A stretch of DNA of 54,552 bases from Akkermansiaceae bacterium (GTDB lineage: Bacteria > Verrucomicrobiota > Verrucomicrobiia > Verrucomicrobiales > DEV007), in contig JACKQC010000025.1 in the NCBI GenBank assembly GCA_024233085.1, forward strand, positions 1 to 54,552, written 5' to 3'. The notes beneath the pieces were generated by a model. The model ran no database searches, had not been told where the DNA came from, and saw nothing but the letters and a program-made list of their open reading frames with translations. Shown one piece after another: positions 16,754-27,515 of this stretch; the stretch's first letter is position 1; every line of letters begins with the position of its first letter. Made by a program: the position numbers and the translations under genes.

Positions 16754-19372
16754 ATGACCGCAAAGAATTTCCTGACCTTCATCCTCGTCGCGACCGGCGG
16801 CGCCGCCCTCGCGGAGCCATCCGGCATCCTGATGGACGACGAGGCGGGCGAATACACGGGGCATTGGGTCGAAAGCACGCGCCAGCCCAACTACGTGGGC
16901 CCCGCCTACCGGCACGACAACCGCGAGAATCCGGGCGAACTCTCCGTGCGATTCACGCCGGACATTCCCGAGAGCGGCGAATACGAGGTCCGGCTGATCC
17001 ATGTCGCCACCGACAACCGCGCTACCCGCGCCAAGGTGACCATCGTCCACGCCGACGGAACCGAGTCGCTGACGGTGAACCAGCGCGAAGCGCCGCTGGA
17101 GAATGGCGTGCCGAAATCGCTGGGAACCTTCCGCTTCGAGGCCGGCGGGTCCGGCCACCTCGAGTTGTCGAACGCGGATGCCGATGGCTACGTGGTCGTG
17201 GACGCCGTGCAGTTCGTCCCTCCCGCCGCCGCCCGGGCCGAGCGCGAAAACGGCCGCTCCCCCGGCGTGGTGGAACATTCGGCGCCGGCGGCCGACCCGG
17301 TCATCGAGGAGATGCGGCGCCAGATGGCCGCCCGGGCCGCGCTTTCTCCACTGGCGAAACGGACCGATCCCGACGCCCGGCCCAGCCGCGCGGACGACGA
17401 GCCCGTGCTCCTTGCCGAAGCGGCCGACCCGTCCGAGATCGATGGCAAACACTACGATCTCGTCGTGGTCGGCGCGACGGGTGGCGGCATCGCCTGCGCG
17501 GTCCGGGCCGCGCGGGAGGGGCTGACCGTGCTGTTGACCCAGCACAACGGCCACATCGGGGGCATGATGACCAATGGCCTGATGCAGTGGGACGCCCTCC
17601 ACGGCGGTCCGCGCGCGCCGATCTTCACCGAGTTGCTCGGAAATATCGAGAAACACTACATCGAGACCGCCGGCGAGAATTCGGAGGATCACCAAACCAT
17701 CCGCTATACCCACGAGCACTACCCGATCGGCTGGGCCGAGCCGCACGTCGCCGAGCGCGAGTACAACCGCCTCGTCGCGGGCGAGAAAAACCTGACGCTC
17801 CTGCTTTCCCACATTCCCGTCGCGGCCGAGCGGGACGGCGCCCTGCTCACGGGCCTGGCCCTGCGCGCCCACGGAGCGGGGGACGGCGGCATCCGCGTCA
17901 CCGCCGACGCCTTCGCCGACGGCACCTACGAAGGCGATCTCTTCGCGCTCGCGAACGTTCCCTGGCGCGCCGGGCGCGAGGCGCGCGACGAATACGACGA
18001 GCCCCACGCCGGCAAGGTCTTCTGCAACATCGACGGCCACCGGCCCGAATCCATCGTCGCCGACGGCGTCAACATCCGGCCCTATTCCTCGCGCCAGGGC
18101 GAGATCGATCCCGAGAGTCCCTTCACCGCCGACGACGCGGTGCAGGCCTACAACTACCGCTTCTGCGTCTCCCGCGATCCGGAGAACCGCATCATGCTTT
18201 TCGAGCCGCCGCCCGACTACAACCGCGAGGAATACGTCAACTACAACCGCAAAGGCATCGCCACCAACGCCGGCCCGCGGAAGAAGTCGCACATGAACAG
18301 CCCGATCCTCCCCGGCGAGAATCATCGTTACCCCGACGCGGCGTGGCCGGAGCGCGAGGAAATCATCCGTCGCCACAAGAACTTCGCGCTCGGCCTGATC
18401 TGGTTCCTGCAGAATGACGAGTCCGTTTCCGAGTCGAAACGCGCCGCCTTTCGCGAATGGGGCCTCCCGCGCGACGAATTCGCCGACAACGGCCACATTC
18501 CCTACGAGATGTACGTCCGCGAGGCGCGCCGCATCGTCGGCCGGCACGTTTTCACCGAGCGCGACAACTCGCTGGCGAAGGGTTTTGGCAGGACGCCGGT
18601 CTTTTCCGACAGCATCGCCGTCACCGACTGGTACATGGACAGCCACGCCTGCACCACCGACTCGAAAGGAGTATATCACTACGACGGAAAACTCATTCTC
18701 ACCGAGGAATCGCGGCCCGCGCAGATTCCCTATCGCTCGCTGTTGCCGCAAAATGCGGACAACCTGCTCGTGCCCGTGTGCCTCTCGGCGACGCACATCG
18801 CCTGGGGCGCCGTCCGCCTCGAACCCGTGTGGATGCAGACCGGCGAGGCGGCCGGTTACGCCGCGGCGCTGGCGAGGGAACGCGGCGTCGCCCCGGCCAA
18901 GCTCAATCCCGAGCGGCTCGTCCGCGCCCTGGTTCGGAAGCGGCAGATGATCAGTTTTTTCAACGACGTGCGCGTGACGGACCGCAAGCCCTGGATTCCC
19001 GCCGTGCAGTACTTCGGCGCGAGGGGTTTCTTTCCCAACTACGACGCACGGGCCGAGGAGCCCCTGACACGCGCCCTGGCCGAGGCGTGGGCGAAGGGCT
19101 TCGCCGCGATGCGCTCGGGAAAACACGACCCGAACGCCTTCGCCCGCGAGTTGGCGGCGCTCGAAATCGCCCCCGACGCCCCGAAGATTCGCGCCGGCGA
19201 ATTCGCCCTGCTGTTGCCGCAGGGAGCGCCCATCATCCTGACCGCGAAGCTGGAAATCGAACCCTCCTCCACCATCTCGCGCGGGTCCGCCTGCCGACTG
19301 ATGTTCGGCATGCCCCTGGGCAACCAAACCCTGTTGACTCCCAAACCCAACCCTGTTCGCTCCGGCCAATGA
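16754..19372 (+). CDS. Secreted FAD-dependent oxidoreductase with N-terminal golvesin-like domain
   Basis: 872 residues. A signal peptide (to about residue 20) is followed by a golvesin-like module (about 22-160; HWVESTRQPNYVGPAYRH, ending VVVDAVQFVPP), a linker, and a FAD_oxidored core from about residue 235 (VVVGATGGGIACAVRAA, then IGGMMTNGL, DGTYEGDLFALA). After about residue 740 comes an S-layer-homology-like stretch (AVQYFGARGFFPNYDAR, then PLTRALAEAWAKGF). A purine-rich AAGGGAGG lies directly before the ATG. The last codons are supplied by palindrome cluster 4, and the TGA overlaps the next gene's ATG (ATGA). It is related to the 12210 oxidoreductase, but with the beta module at the opposite end. 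Confidence 0.85.
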   Translation: MTAKNFLTFILVATGGAALAEPSGILMDDEAGEYTGHWVESTRQPNYVGPAYRHDNRENPGELSVRFTPDIPESGEYEVRLIHVATDNRATRAKVTIVHADGTESLTVNQREAPLENGVPKSLGTFRFEAGGSGHLELSNADADGYVVVDAVQFVPPAAARAERENGRSPGVVEHSAPAADPVIEEMRRQMAARAALSPLAKRTDPDARPSRADDEPVLLAEAADPSEIDGKHYDLVVVGATGGGIACAVRAAREGLTVLLTQHNGHIGGMMTNGLMQWDALHGGPRAPIFTELLGNIEKHYIETAGENSEDHQTIRYTHEHYPIGWAEPHVAEREYNRLVAGEKNLTLLLSHIPVAAERDGALLTGLALRAHGAGDGGIRVTADAFADGTYEGDLFALANVPWRAGREARDEYDEPHAGKVFCNIDGHRPESIVADGVNIRPYSSRQGEIDPESPFTADDAVQAYNYRFCVSRDPENRIMLFEPPPDYNREEYVNYNRKGIATNAGPRKKSHMNSPILPGENHRYPDAAWPEREEIIRRHKNFALGLIWFLQNDESVSESKRAAFREWGLPRDEFADNGHIPYEMYVREARRIVGRHVFTERDNSLAKGFGRTPVFSDSIAVTDWYMDSHACTTDSKGVYHYDGKLILTEESRPAQIPYRSLLPQNADNLLVPVCLSATHIAWGAVRLEPVWMQTGEAAGYAAALARERGVAPAKLNPERLVRALVRKRQMISFFNDVRVTDRKPWIPAVQYFGARGFFPNYDARAEEPLTRALAEAWAKGFAAMRSGKHDPNAFARELAALEIAPDAPKIRAGEFALLLPQGAPIILTAKLEIEPSSTISRGSACRLMFGMPLGNQTLLTPKPNPVRSGQ
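19322..19362. repeat. 22-nt-phased ACAGGGT palindromes, cluster 4 (inside a coding 3' end)
   Basis: Two units at 19322-19340 and 19344-19362, both in reverse orientation (ACCCTGT core). Starts are 22 nt apart. Their arms are more decayed than in other clusters. They are translated as the tail TLLTPKPNPVRSGQ of the upstream gene and end 6 nt before the ATG of the next gene at 19369. Confidence 0.75.
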
Positions 19373-20949
19373 ACTCTCTTTCGAGACGACGTTTTCTGGC
19401 CGCCGGCACCGCCGCGGCCGCCCTTTCCGCCGCGAACGTCCTTCACGCCGCCGAGGTCAGGACGGCCGATGTCTTCGTCTACGGCTCCACGCCCGGAGGC
19501 ATCGCCGCCGCGCTCGAGGCCGCGCGCCGCGGTTGCCGCGTCGTGCTCGCCTGTCCAAAGGTCAACGCCGGGGGCATGACGGCCAGCGGCCTCTGCACGA
19601 CGGACGCCGTCCGGCCGGAGATGTTCGGCGGCCTGGTGACGGAGTTTGTCGGCCGCGTTCGCGAGCGGTACCGGCGCACGCTCGGCGAGAACTCGCCCGA
19701 CTACCCCCTGACGCGCGACGGCTGGTTTTACGAGCCCTCGGTGGCGGAACAGGTTTTCGACGAAATGCTGGGCGAGCGGAGCGACCGGCTCGAGTTTTGG
19801 CGGGGACATCATCTCGGGAAGGCCGAGACGGCCGGGGGGCGGGTCCTTTCCGTGACGCTCGACGCGCCGGACGGCGCCACCCGGACGGTGAAGGCGAAAA
19901 CCTACATCGACGGCACCTACGAGGGCGATCTCGCCGCCGCCGCCGGCGTTCCCAGCCGCGTGGGACGCGAAGGCCGCGACGAGTTCGGCGAATCCCTGGC
20001 CGGCATCCACTACATGGACTGGAAAAAGGGCGTCCAGATCATGACGCCCGACACCGGCGAGCCTTCCCCCGCGATCCAGGCCTATTGCGCGCGCTGCATT
20101 TTCACCACCGATCCGGAAAAGCGCGTCCCATTCGAAAAGCCGGACAGCTACGAGGCGCATCTGCCCGATCTGCTGCCCCTGCTCGACGATTTCGCGACCG
20201 GCCGGGTCAAGCGCCGCACGCTGGGGACACCGCTGCCGCGAAAGAAATTCCAGCTCAACGGTTCCATCGACCAGCTCACGAGTTTGAACTGTCCGGGCGT
20301 CAGTTGGACCTGGCCCGAGGCGCGGCGGGAACATCGGGCCCGGCTGGAACGCTTTCACCTCGATCACGCGGCGAGCTACGCGTGGTTTTTGCGGAGCGAT
20401 CCGCGCGTGCCCGACCACGTCCGCGCCCTGTGGCAGACGGCCGGCCTGCACCGCGACGAGTTCGCCGGGAACGCCCACTGGCCGTGGCAGATCTATGTGC
20501 GCCAGGGCCGGCGCATCGAGGGCAGGGCGCGGGTGACGCAGCACAATTTCATCGTCGACCCGAAAACCGGTCGCACCCCCGGGGTCGAAAACGCCGTCGC
20601 GCTCGGGGAGCATTCCTTCGATATTCATCCCTGCCACGACCGCCGCTTCGCCGTCGACGGCTGGATGGAGGGCGTCCTCTGGTATCCGAGGAAGGCCGAA
20701 GGCCCCGCCCAGCCGGGCCAGATTCCGTGGGGCGCGATGTTGCCCGAAAAGCTGGACAATCTGCTCGTGCCCGTCGCCCTCTCCTCCACCCACATCGCCA
20801 TGAGCGTGCTGCGGATGGAGCCGGTCTGGATGACCACCGGCCAGATCGCCGGTCTCGCCGCCGCCGAGGCGAAGGAGCAGGGGCGCGACGCCGCGGGGAT
20901 CGATCCGGCCCCGCTGCCCAAAAAACTCGGCATCCGCACCGAGGCGTGA
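19369..20949 (+). CDS. Tat-exported FAD-dependent oxidoreductase
   Basis: 526 residues from ATG 19369, which overlaps the previous stop as ATGA. Twin-arginine signal SRRRFLAAGTAAAALSA, cut near VLHAA. FAD_oxidored-type core: DVFVYGSTPGGIAAALEAAR, then AGGMTASGL, DGTYEGDLAAAAGV and the C-terminal VLRMEPVWMTTGQIAGLAA. Tat export suggests folding with bound FAD before transport. It has no golvesin-like module, unlike the two other oxidoreductases, and is the simplest member of the trio. It is translationally coupled to the 872-residue paralogue and followed by a sulfatase gene, so the three probably act on the same glycan outside the cytoplasm. Confidence 0.85.
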   Translation: MNSLSRRRFLAAGTAAAALSAANVLHAAEVRTADVFVYGSTPGGIAAALEAARRGCRVVLACPKVNAGGMTASGLCTTDAVRPEMFGGLVTEFVGRVRERYRRTLGENSPDYPLTRDGWFYEPSVAEQVFDEMLGERSDRLEFWRGHHLGKAETAGGRVLSVTLDAPDGATRTVKAKTYIDGTYEGDLAAAAGVPSRVGREGRDEFGESLAGIHYMDWKKGVQIMTPDTGEPSPAIQAYCARCIFTTDPEKRVPFEKPDSYEAHLPDLLPLLDDFATGRVKRRTLGTPLPRKKFQLNGSIDQLTSLNCPGVSWTWPEARREHRARLERFHLDHAASYAWFLRSDPRVPDHVRALWQTAGLHRDEFAGNAHWPWQIYVRQGRRIEGRARVTQHNFIVDPKTGRTPGVENAVALGEHSFDIHPCHDRRFAVDGWMEGVLWYPRKAEGPAQPGQIPWGAMLPEKLDNLLVPVALSSTHIAMSVLRMEPVWMTTGQIAGLAAAEAKEQGRDAAGIDPAPLPKKLGIRTEA

Positions 20950-21003
20950 ATCGGGCCGCGACGCGGGCTTTCCACGGTGACGCGAACGATGCAAAGTTCC
21001 GGC

Positions 21004-22590
<1,587 letters not shown>

Positions 22591-22618
22591 CGCGTCCTTG
22601 CCGAGCCGAAATCCCGAC

Positions 22619-22659
22619 GACCCAACAGGGTTGGGTCACCGACTCAACCCTGTTGAGTC
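22619..22659. repeat. 22-nt-phased ACAGGGT palindromes, cluster 5 (perfect inverted pair)
   Basis: Unit 1 GACCCAACAGGGTTGGGTC (22619-22637) and unit 2 GACTCAACCCTGTTGAGTC (22641-22659). Each is a perfect palindrome around a 3-nt centre, and C:G pairs in one are replaced by T:A in the other. The two units are inverted relative to each other, so the whole 41 nt is also an inverted repeat. It ends 19 nt before the galactokinase ATG. Confidence 0.9.
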
Positions 22660-22678
22660 GGGTATCCAAGACACCGCG

Positions 22679-23848
22679 ATGCCTTTCGATCCGACCGATT
22701 CCGCCGCGTTCGTGGCCGCCTTCGGGCGCGCGCCGCGAATCGGTGTCCGGGCGCCGGGACGGATCAACCTGATCGGCGAGCACATCGACTACCTCGACGG
22801 CTGGGTTCTCCCCGCCGCCATCGAGCCCGGGATTTCCGCCTTCGCCGCGCCCATCGATTCGCCCGAAATCCGCATCCACACCTCCGGGGGGGCCGGCCTG
22901 CCCACGCGCGCGACGGTTTCGCTCGACAATCTCCACCCCCGCTCCGGCTCGGATCGGTGGCTTAACTACATCGTCGGCGTCCTCGCGCTTTTCCGGTCGC
23001 GCGGCGTCGAGTTTCCCGGCTTCGAACTGGCGATCGACGGCGATCTTCCCATTGGCGCCGGGCTCAGCAGCAGCGCGGCGTTGGAAACGGCCACCGCGCT
23101 TGTCGCCGAATCCCTCGCCGGCGCGCGACTCGACCCGATCGAGCGCGCCCGGATTTGCCGGCAGGCTGAGCATGAGTTCGCCGGCGTGCCGTGCGGAATC
23201 ATGGACCAGCTCGCCGTCGGCGCCTGCCGCGCCGGTCACGCGCTCTGGATCGACTGCCGGACACTCGAAACGAGAGCCATCCCGCTGCCGGACAACGTGT
23301 CGCTGGTGGTCGCCGACACCGGCGTGAAACACGCCCTCGCCGACGGCGCCTACCGAAACCGGCGCGAAGCCTGCGAAACCGCGGCGCGACTGCTCGGCGT
23401 CGATTCGTTGCGCGACGCGGACCCGGACCAGATCGACCGGAAAGCCGAAAAGCTCGGCGAAGTCGTCCACCGCCGCGCGCGCCATGCCGTCTCCGAAATG
23501 CGAAGGGTCCACGCCTTCACCCAAGCGCTGGAATCCGGCGACATTGCCGCGCTGGGCGACATCATGCGGGAAGGGCACGATTCGCTCCGCGACGATTTGG
23601 AGGTCAGTTGCGCGGAACTCGACCATCTGGTGAACGTGGCTTATGAATTTGGCTTGGAACGCGGCCTGATCGGGTCCCGCATGACCGGCGGCGGCTTCGG
23701 CGGCTCGACGGTGTCGCTGGTTCGAAGCGACGCGGCGCCCGCGTTGATGGAGCATCTCGCGGAGTCTTTTCGAGCCCGTTTCGGAGGGCGTCCGAGGATT
23801 TTCGCCACCGCCGCCGCGGACGCCGCCCGAGTCCTTTTCGCGAACTGA
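22679..23848 (+). CDS. galK: Galactokinase
   Basis: 389 residues from ATG 22679. GHMP kinase that phosphorylates galactose at C1 with ATP, the entry step of the Leloir pathway, in the cytoplasm. The galactokinase signature GRINLIGEHIDYLDGW lies at residues 27-42, the ATP loop GAGLSSSAALE near 125, the substrate-base region CGIMDQLAV, and the third motif MTGGGFGGSTVSLV near the C-terminus. Length is normal for the family. No galT or galE is nearby, so it may serve galactose released by the surrounding secreted enzymes. It follows a perfect palindrome pair, with no Shine-Dalgarno sequence visible. Confidence 0.95.
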   Translation: MPFDPTDSAAFVAAFGRAPRIGVRAPGRINLIGEHIDYLDGWVLPAAIEPGISAFAAPIDSPEIRIHTSGGAGLPTRATVSLDNLHPRSGSDRWLNYIVGVLALFRSRGVEFPGFELAIDGDLPIGAGLSSSAALETATALVAESLAGARLDPIERARICRQAEHEFAGVPCGIMDQLAVGACRAGHALWIDCRTLETRAIPLPDNVSLVVADTGVKHALADGAYRNRREACETAARLLGVDSLRDADPDQIDRKAEKLGEVVHRRARHAVSEMRRVHAFTQALESGDIAALGDIMREGHDSLRDDLEVSCAELDHLVNVAYEFGLERGLIGSRMTGGGFGGSTVSLVRSDAAPALMEHLAESFRARFGGRPRIFATAAADAARVLFAN

Positions 23849-23880
23849 TTTCGAATCTCTTCCGCTTCTTCCCTCTCGTT

Positions 23881-24663
23881 GTGAAACCGATTCTTCCCGC
23901 GATCCTCGCCATTTCGATCCCGGCCATCGCCCTCCTTGCCGATGATGCCAAGCCGGCCGACTCGGCGAAGTCCGACATCGCGTGGCTCAAGGGGGCCGGA
24001 ACTCTGATCTTTCACGACGCCTTCGACCGGGAGGAGAACGGCAATCTCGCCGCCGCGATCGGCAATGGCTGGAACAGCGCCACTGCCGATCGGGTCCCGG
24101 CTATCCAGCAGGCCGATCTGGATGAGGGCATCCTCAAGATCGCCAGCGCGACGAAGGAGGCGGGCCACGCGGCCCACATTCATCACGAGGCGGGCTTCAC
24201 CGACGGTGGGGTGGTGGTGCGATTCCGCTTCCCGGGCCTGAACGCGGGCGAGAGCCTGCAATTGGGTTTTGTGGACCGGGAAACGAAGGGGATCCACGCC
24301 GGACACCTCTGCTACGGCATCCTGAGCCAGACCGGTATCACCCTGGTCGATCACAAGACGGGAGTCATGAATCTCAACATCCGGGCTCGTCGGCAAGGTT
24401 ACCTGGACCGGAAAGAGCCCCTGCCCGCCGACCTCGATGCCTTGCTCAAAATGAAGCAGGTCACCGCTCAGTGGAAAGCGGATAACGAATGGCACGAACT
24501 CGTGCTCGTCACCGAGGGCGACGAGATGCGGCTCAGTATTGACGGCATACTCCTCGCCCGCCATCGTTCGGAGGGCTTTGCCCACCCGATGAAGCGCTGG
24601 TTCAGTTTCCTCGTGCCGGCGACCGTGTGGATCGACGATGTGAAGATCTGGAAGGTGAATTAG
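23881..24663 (+). CDS. Secreted jelly-roll protein, DUF1080/LamG-like
   Basis: 260 residues from GTG 23881 with a signal peptide (ILAISIPAIALLA). The body is a concanavalin-like beta-sandwich: FHDAFDREENGNLAAAIGNGW near the start, GVVVRFRFPG, and a C-terminal WIDDVKIWKVN. This layout resembles DUF1080-type domains, some of which are 3-keto-disaccharide hydrolases, and LamG-like carbohydrate-binding proteins. I cannot assign catalytic residues. It lies 32 nt downstream of galK and ends the local plus-strand run. If it is a 3-keto-glycoside hydrolase, the secreted FAD oxidoreductases would be natural partners. Confidence 0.6.
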   Translation: MKPILPAILAISIPAIALLADDAKPADSAKSDIAWLKGAGTLIFHDAFDREENGNLAAAIGNGWNSATADRVPAIQQADLDEGILKIASATKEAGHAAHIHHEAGFTDGGVVVRFRFPGLNAGESLQLGFVDRETKGIHAGHLCYGILSQTGITLVDHKTGVMNLNIRARRQGYLDRKEPLPADLDALLKMKQVTAQWKADNEWHELVLVTEGDEMRLSIDGILLARHRSEGFAHPMKRWFSFLVPATVWIDDVKIWKVN

Positions 24664-24869
24664 TCCGTTACACCGAGCGGCATTCGCACGGGTGCCGGTC
24701 GATTAGGCCAGACTGGCTCTTTTCGTTGTGCGACCTTTAGGTTGTCGTCGCGTGCGAGGGCGCCGCTTTCCGGTGGCAATTTCCACCGCGAAGTTTCTTA
24801 TCTTCTGTCGTTGGATTCCGCGGTTCCGCGAATTGGTTTGAAACGAAGCGATTCCGGGGGAATGGAATA

Positions 24870-27443
24870 ATGATGAAGGGATTCTTGCTCGCCGCCTGCC
24901 TCTTGTTGTTCACCCCGCCCGCCAACGCGAAGGAGATTACCCTCATCGCCGACGGAAAATCCGACTACGTCATCGCCTGTGCGGAAACGGTCGATCAAGC
25001 GCGTGTCACCAAGGCGGCGGAGGCGTTGAAGTTCTACCTGCGCGAAGCGACGGGCGTGAAATTGCCGATCGTGGCCGAGTCGAAGGTTCCGAAAGCTACG
25101 CCCGCGATCTACCTCGGTTGGTCCGAGGCAGCGCGACGGGCGGGGATTGCGGTGGAGGAAACCAAGGACTGGGGCTACCACAATCGGGTGGTCGAACGGG
25201 ACATTTTTCTGGTCGGGGAAGATCGAGAGGCAGTCATCGCGGATGGACCGAGACCCCGCACGACCGGCGTCTACGGTTCCTTCAAGGCGGTGACCGCCTT
25301 TCTCGAAAGCCAGGTCGGGGTGCGTTTCCTCATGCCCGGGCGACTGGGCACGCACATTCCGAAGGCGGATCGTCTCGTGGTCGACGGCGCGCTCGACGAA
25401 CATTGGTCGCCGATTTTCCGCTACCTCGGCGGGCGCATGTCGAGCTATGCGATCGGCGCGGGCGACGACCTGGAGGCGATGGCCTTCGGATTCGCCAATC
25501 ACATGTTCGGCGAGTCCGAGTTCCTCTTCGACTACGGCGGGCATTCCTACATCCACGCGGTTCCGGAGAAGGAATTCTGGCCCGGCCACCCCGAATACTT
25601 CGCCGAAGCCGACGGCATCCGCAGCCCGAAGAACAACCATCTCTGCATCTCGAATCCCGAGGTCCAGGACCTGATGCTCGCGGAGATGGAGCGGCAACTC
25701 GACCGCGGGTTCCAGTGGGTCGAACTCGAGCAGACCGACGGCTACGTGCCCTGCGAGTGTGAGGACTGCCGCGCCGTCCATCCCGATCCGGGCGAGCGCG
25801 TCTGGCAGGTTCACCGACGTCTCGCGGAACGGCTCGAGAAAAGTCGACCCGGGAAGACGGTGATGATGACCTCCTACCAGCCGACCCGGCTGTCGCCGAA
25901 GTCTTTCAATTCATTTCCCGACAATGTCGCCATCCGCCTGACGCGGTATCGTCCGGAGGACTTCGCGATGTGGGAACGCTGGGGAGCCAAGGAGATCCCC
26001 AAGTCGCTCTACGCCACCGAATGGCTCACGGTGCATCCGCAGGTATCGCCCTGGGTCGCGGTCCACATGGTGCGGCTGTTCGAGGAAAACCGGATCCAGG
26101 GGATGTATCTCTGTGGCGGGATCATCGAGAACAGCGCCGGGAACTGGTATCCCTGGGGTCTCGGCGGTCCGGGCTACTACGCCTTTTTTCGGGCCCTGCA
26201 CGATCCGTGGGTCGATCCGGTGGCGCTGCGGGCGGAATACGTCAACGCTGCCTTCGGCGGGGCCGCGCCCGCGATGCAGAATTTCTTCGCCGCGCTGGAC
26301 GAGCGGATGGATCACTTCTGGTGGCTCTTTCGCGCCGACCCCGAGAACAGCCCGGCCTCGACCCTGACCGATCGGCGCGGCGGCTTCTGCCGGTTTTTCT
26401 ATCCGCCGGAAATGCTGGAGGAACTCGACCGCAGCCTGGAGCGGGCCGTGGCGACGGCAGGAGACGACGAGGCCGTTCGCGCGCGCCTGCGGCTGATCTC
26501 GCTGGAGTACGACTACCTCAAGTCCCACGCGCTGGTCTATCATTTCTACCGCAGCTACCGGCTCGCGCCGAGCGAGACGACCCTCGCCATGCTCAAGGAA
26601 AAGGTGAAGGACTTCCTCGCCACCCGCGATCGCATCTGGCCCGGCGGCAAACCGACCGAGATCGAGGGCTTGCCCGGACCCTTTGCCGGGTCGGATTACA
26701 AGGTCCATCGCCAAATCGGCAAGGGCGCGCCCTTCAACTGGGACTTCGATTTGCTCCGGGAAAAAGGCGTCCTGCCCGGCGTCGGCAAGAAGCGAACCGA
26801 GGCGCACCCGGTCGAGGGAATCACGCTCGATGGCAAACTCGATGACCCGGCCTGGGAGAAGCTGGAGTTCCAGGACGTCGGCGAGATCGCGATGGGGCGG
26901 GGGCTCAGCGAGACGCAGTTCAAGATCGGCCACGACGCCGATGGCCTCACGATCGCTTTCCGCGCCCGGGTTGCCACTCCGGGGGAACTCGATCGAATCG
27001 AGCCCGTCGGTCGTGACGGGACCGCGTGGCGACAGGAGAACCTGGAACTGGTCATCGACCCGATCGGCACGCGGCGGCTCTACTACCATTTCATGATCAA
27101 TCCCGCGCCCGATTCCGCCCTCGACCGCCGCTTCGGTTATCACGAGGCGCCCGATCACCCGCTCTACCAGGATTTCGAACTGAACTGGAACGGCGACTGG
27201 GATTACGCCGTCCACATCGACAAGGAACAGAAAGTCTGGACCGCCGAGTTGCATGTCCCTTTCGCCACCCTGGAGGTCGAGCCGCCGAAGCCCGGCGCCA
27301 CCTGGACCATGAATATCGGCCGCAACCAGTTCCCCCAGGGCGCTGAGACGTCGAGAGATGCCGTGGTCTATCTCTGGTCACCCAACATCCAGTCCCGGAC
27401 TTTTCATGACATGTCCGTGTTCGGGGAACTGGTGTTCCGGTGA
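24870..27443 (+). CDS. Secreted DUF4838 protein with C-terminal CBM9-like domain
   Basis: 857 residues from ATG 24870 with signal peptide MMKGFLLAACLLLF. The N-terminal part is an alpha-glucuronidase-like domain (KEITLIADGKSDYVIACAE, then AAEALKFYLREATGVKLPIV), followed by the DUF4838 barrel with a C-E-C-E-D-C cluster near residue 294. Residues from about 643 form a family-9-like sugar-binding module (GITLDGKLDDPAWEKLEF, then WRQENLELVIDP). DUF4838 proteins are predicted glycoside hydrolases. A close paralogue without the CBM9-like part is encoded at 28462. The 206-bp leader before the gene shows no clear regulatory element. Confidence 0.85.
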   Translation: MMKGFLLAACLLLFTPPANAKEITLIADGKSDYVIACAETVDQARVTKAAEALKFYLREATGVKLPIVAESKVPKATPAIYLGWSEAARRAGIAVEETKDWGYHNRVVERDIFLVGEDREAVIADGPRPRTTGVYGSFKAVTAFLESQVGVRFLMPGRLGTHIPKADRLVVDGALDEHWSPIFRYLGGRMSSYAIGAGDDLEAMAFGFANHMFGESEFLFDYGGHSYIHAVPEKEFWPGHPEYFAEADGIRSPKNNHLCISNPEVQDLMLAEMERQLDRGFQWVELEQTDGYVPCECEDCRAVHPDPGERVWQVHRRLAERLEKSRPGKTVMMTSYQPTRLSPKSFNSFPDNVAIRLTRYRPEDFAMWERWGAKEIPKSLYATEWLTVHPQVSPWVAVHMVRLFEENRIQGMYLCGGIIENSAGNWYPWGLGGPGYYAFFRALHDPWVDPVALRAEYVNAAFGGAAPAMQNFFAALDERMDHFWWLFRADPENSPASTLTDRRGGFCRFFYPPEMLEELDRSLERAVATAGDDEAVRARLRLISLEYDYLKSHALVYHFYRSYRLAPSETTLAMLKEKVKDFLATRDRIWPGGKPTEIEGLPGPFAGSDYKVHRQIGKGAPFNWDFDLLREKGVLPGVGKKRTEAHPVEGITLDGKLDDPAWEKLEFQDVGEIAMGRGLSETQFKIGHDADGLTIAFRARVATPGELDRIEPVGRDGTAWRQENLELVIDPIGTRRLYYHFMINPAPDSALDRRFGYHEAPDHPLYQDFELNWNGDWDYAVHIDKEQKVWTAELHVPFATLEVEPPKPGATWTMNIGRNQFPQGAETSRDAVVYLWSPNIQSRTFHDMSVFGELVFR

Positions 27444-27515
27444 GCCGCCCCCAGCCCTGCTGACAACCTGCCGGATCGAAACCCGAACGAACCCCTCACC
27501 AAGACCTCACCAAGA

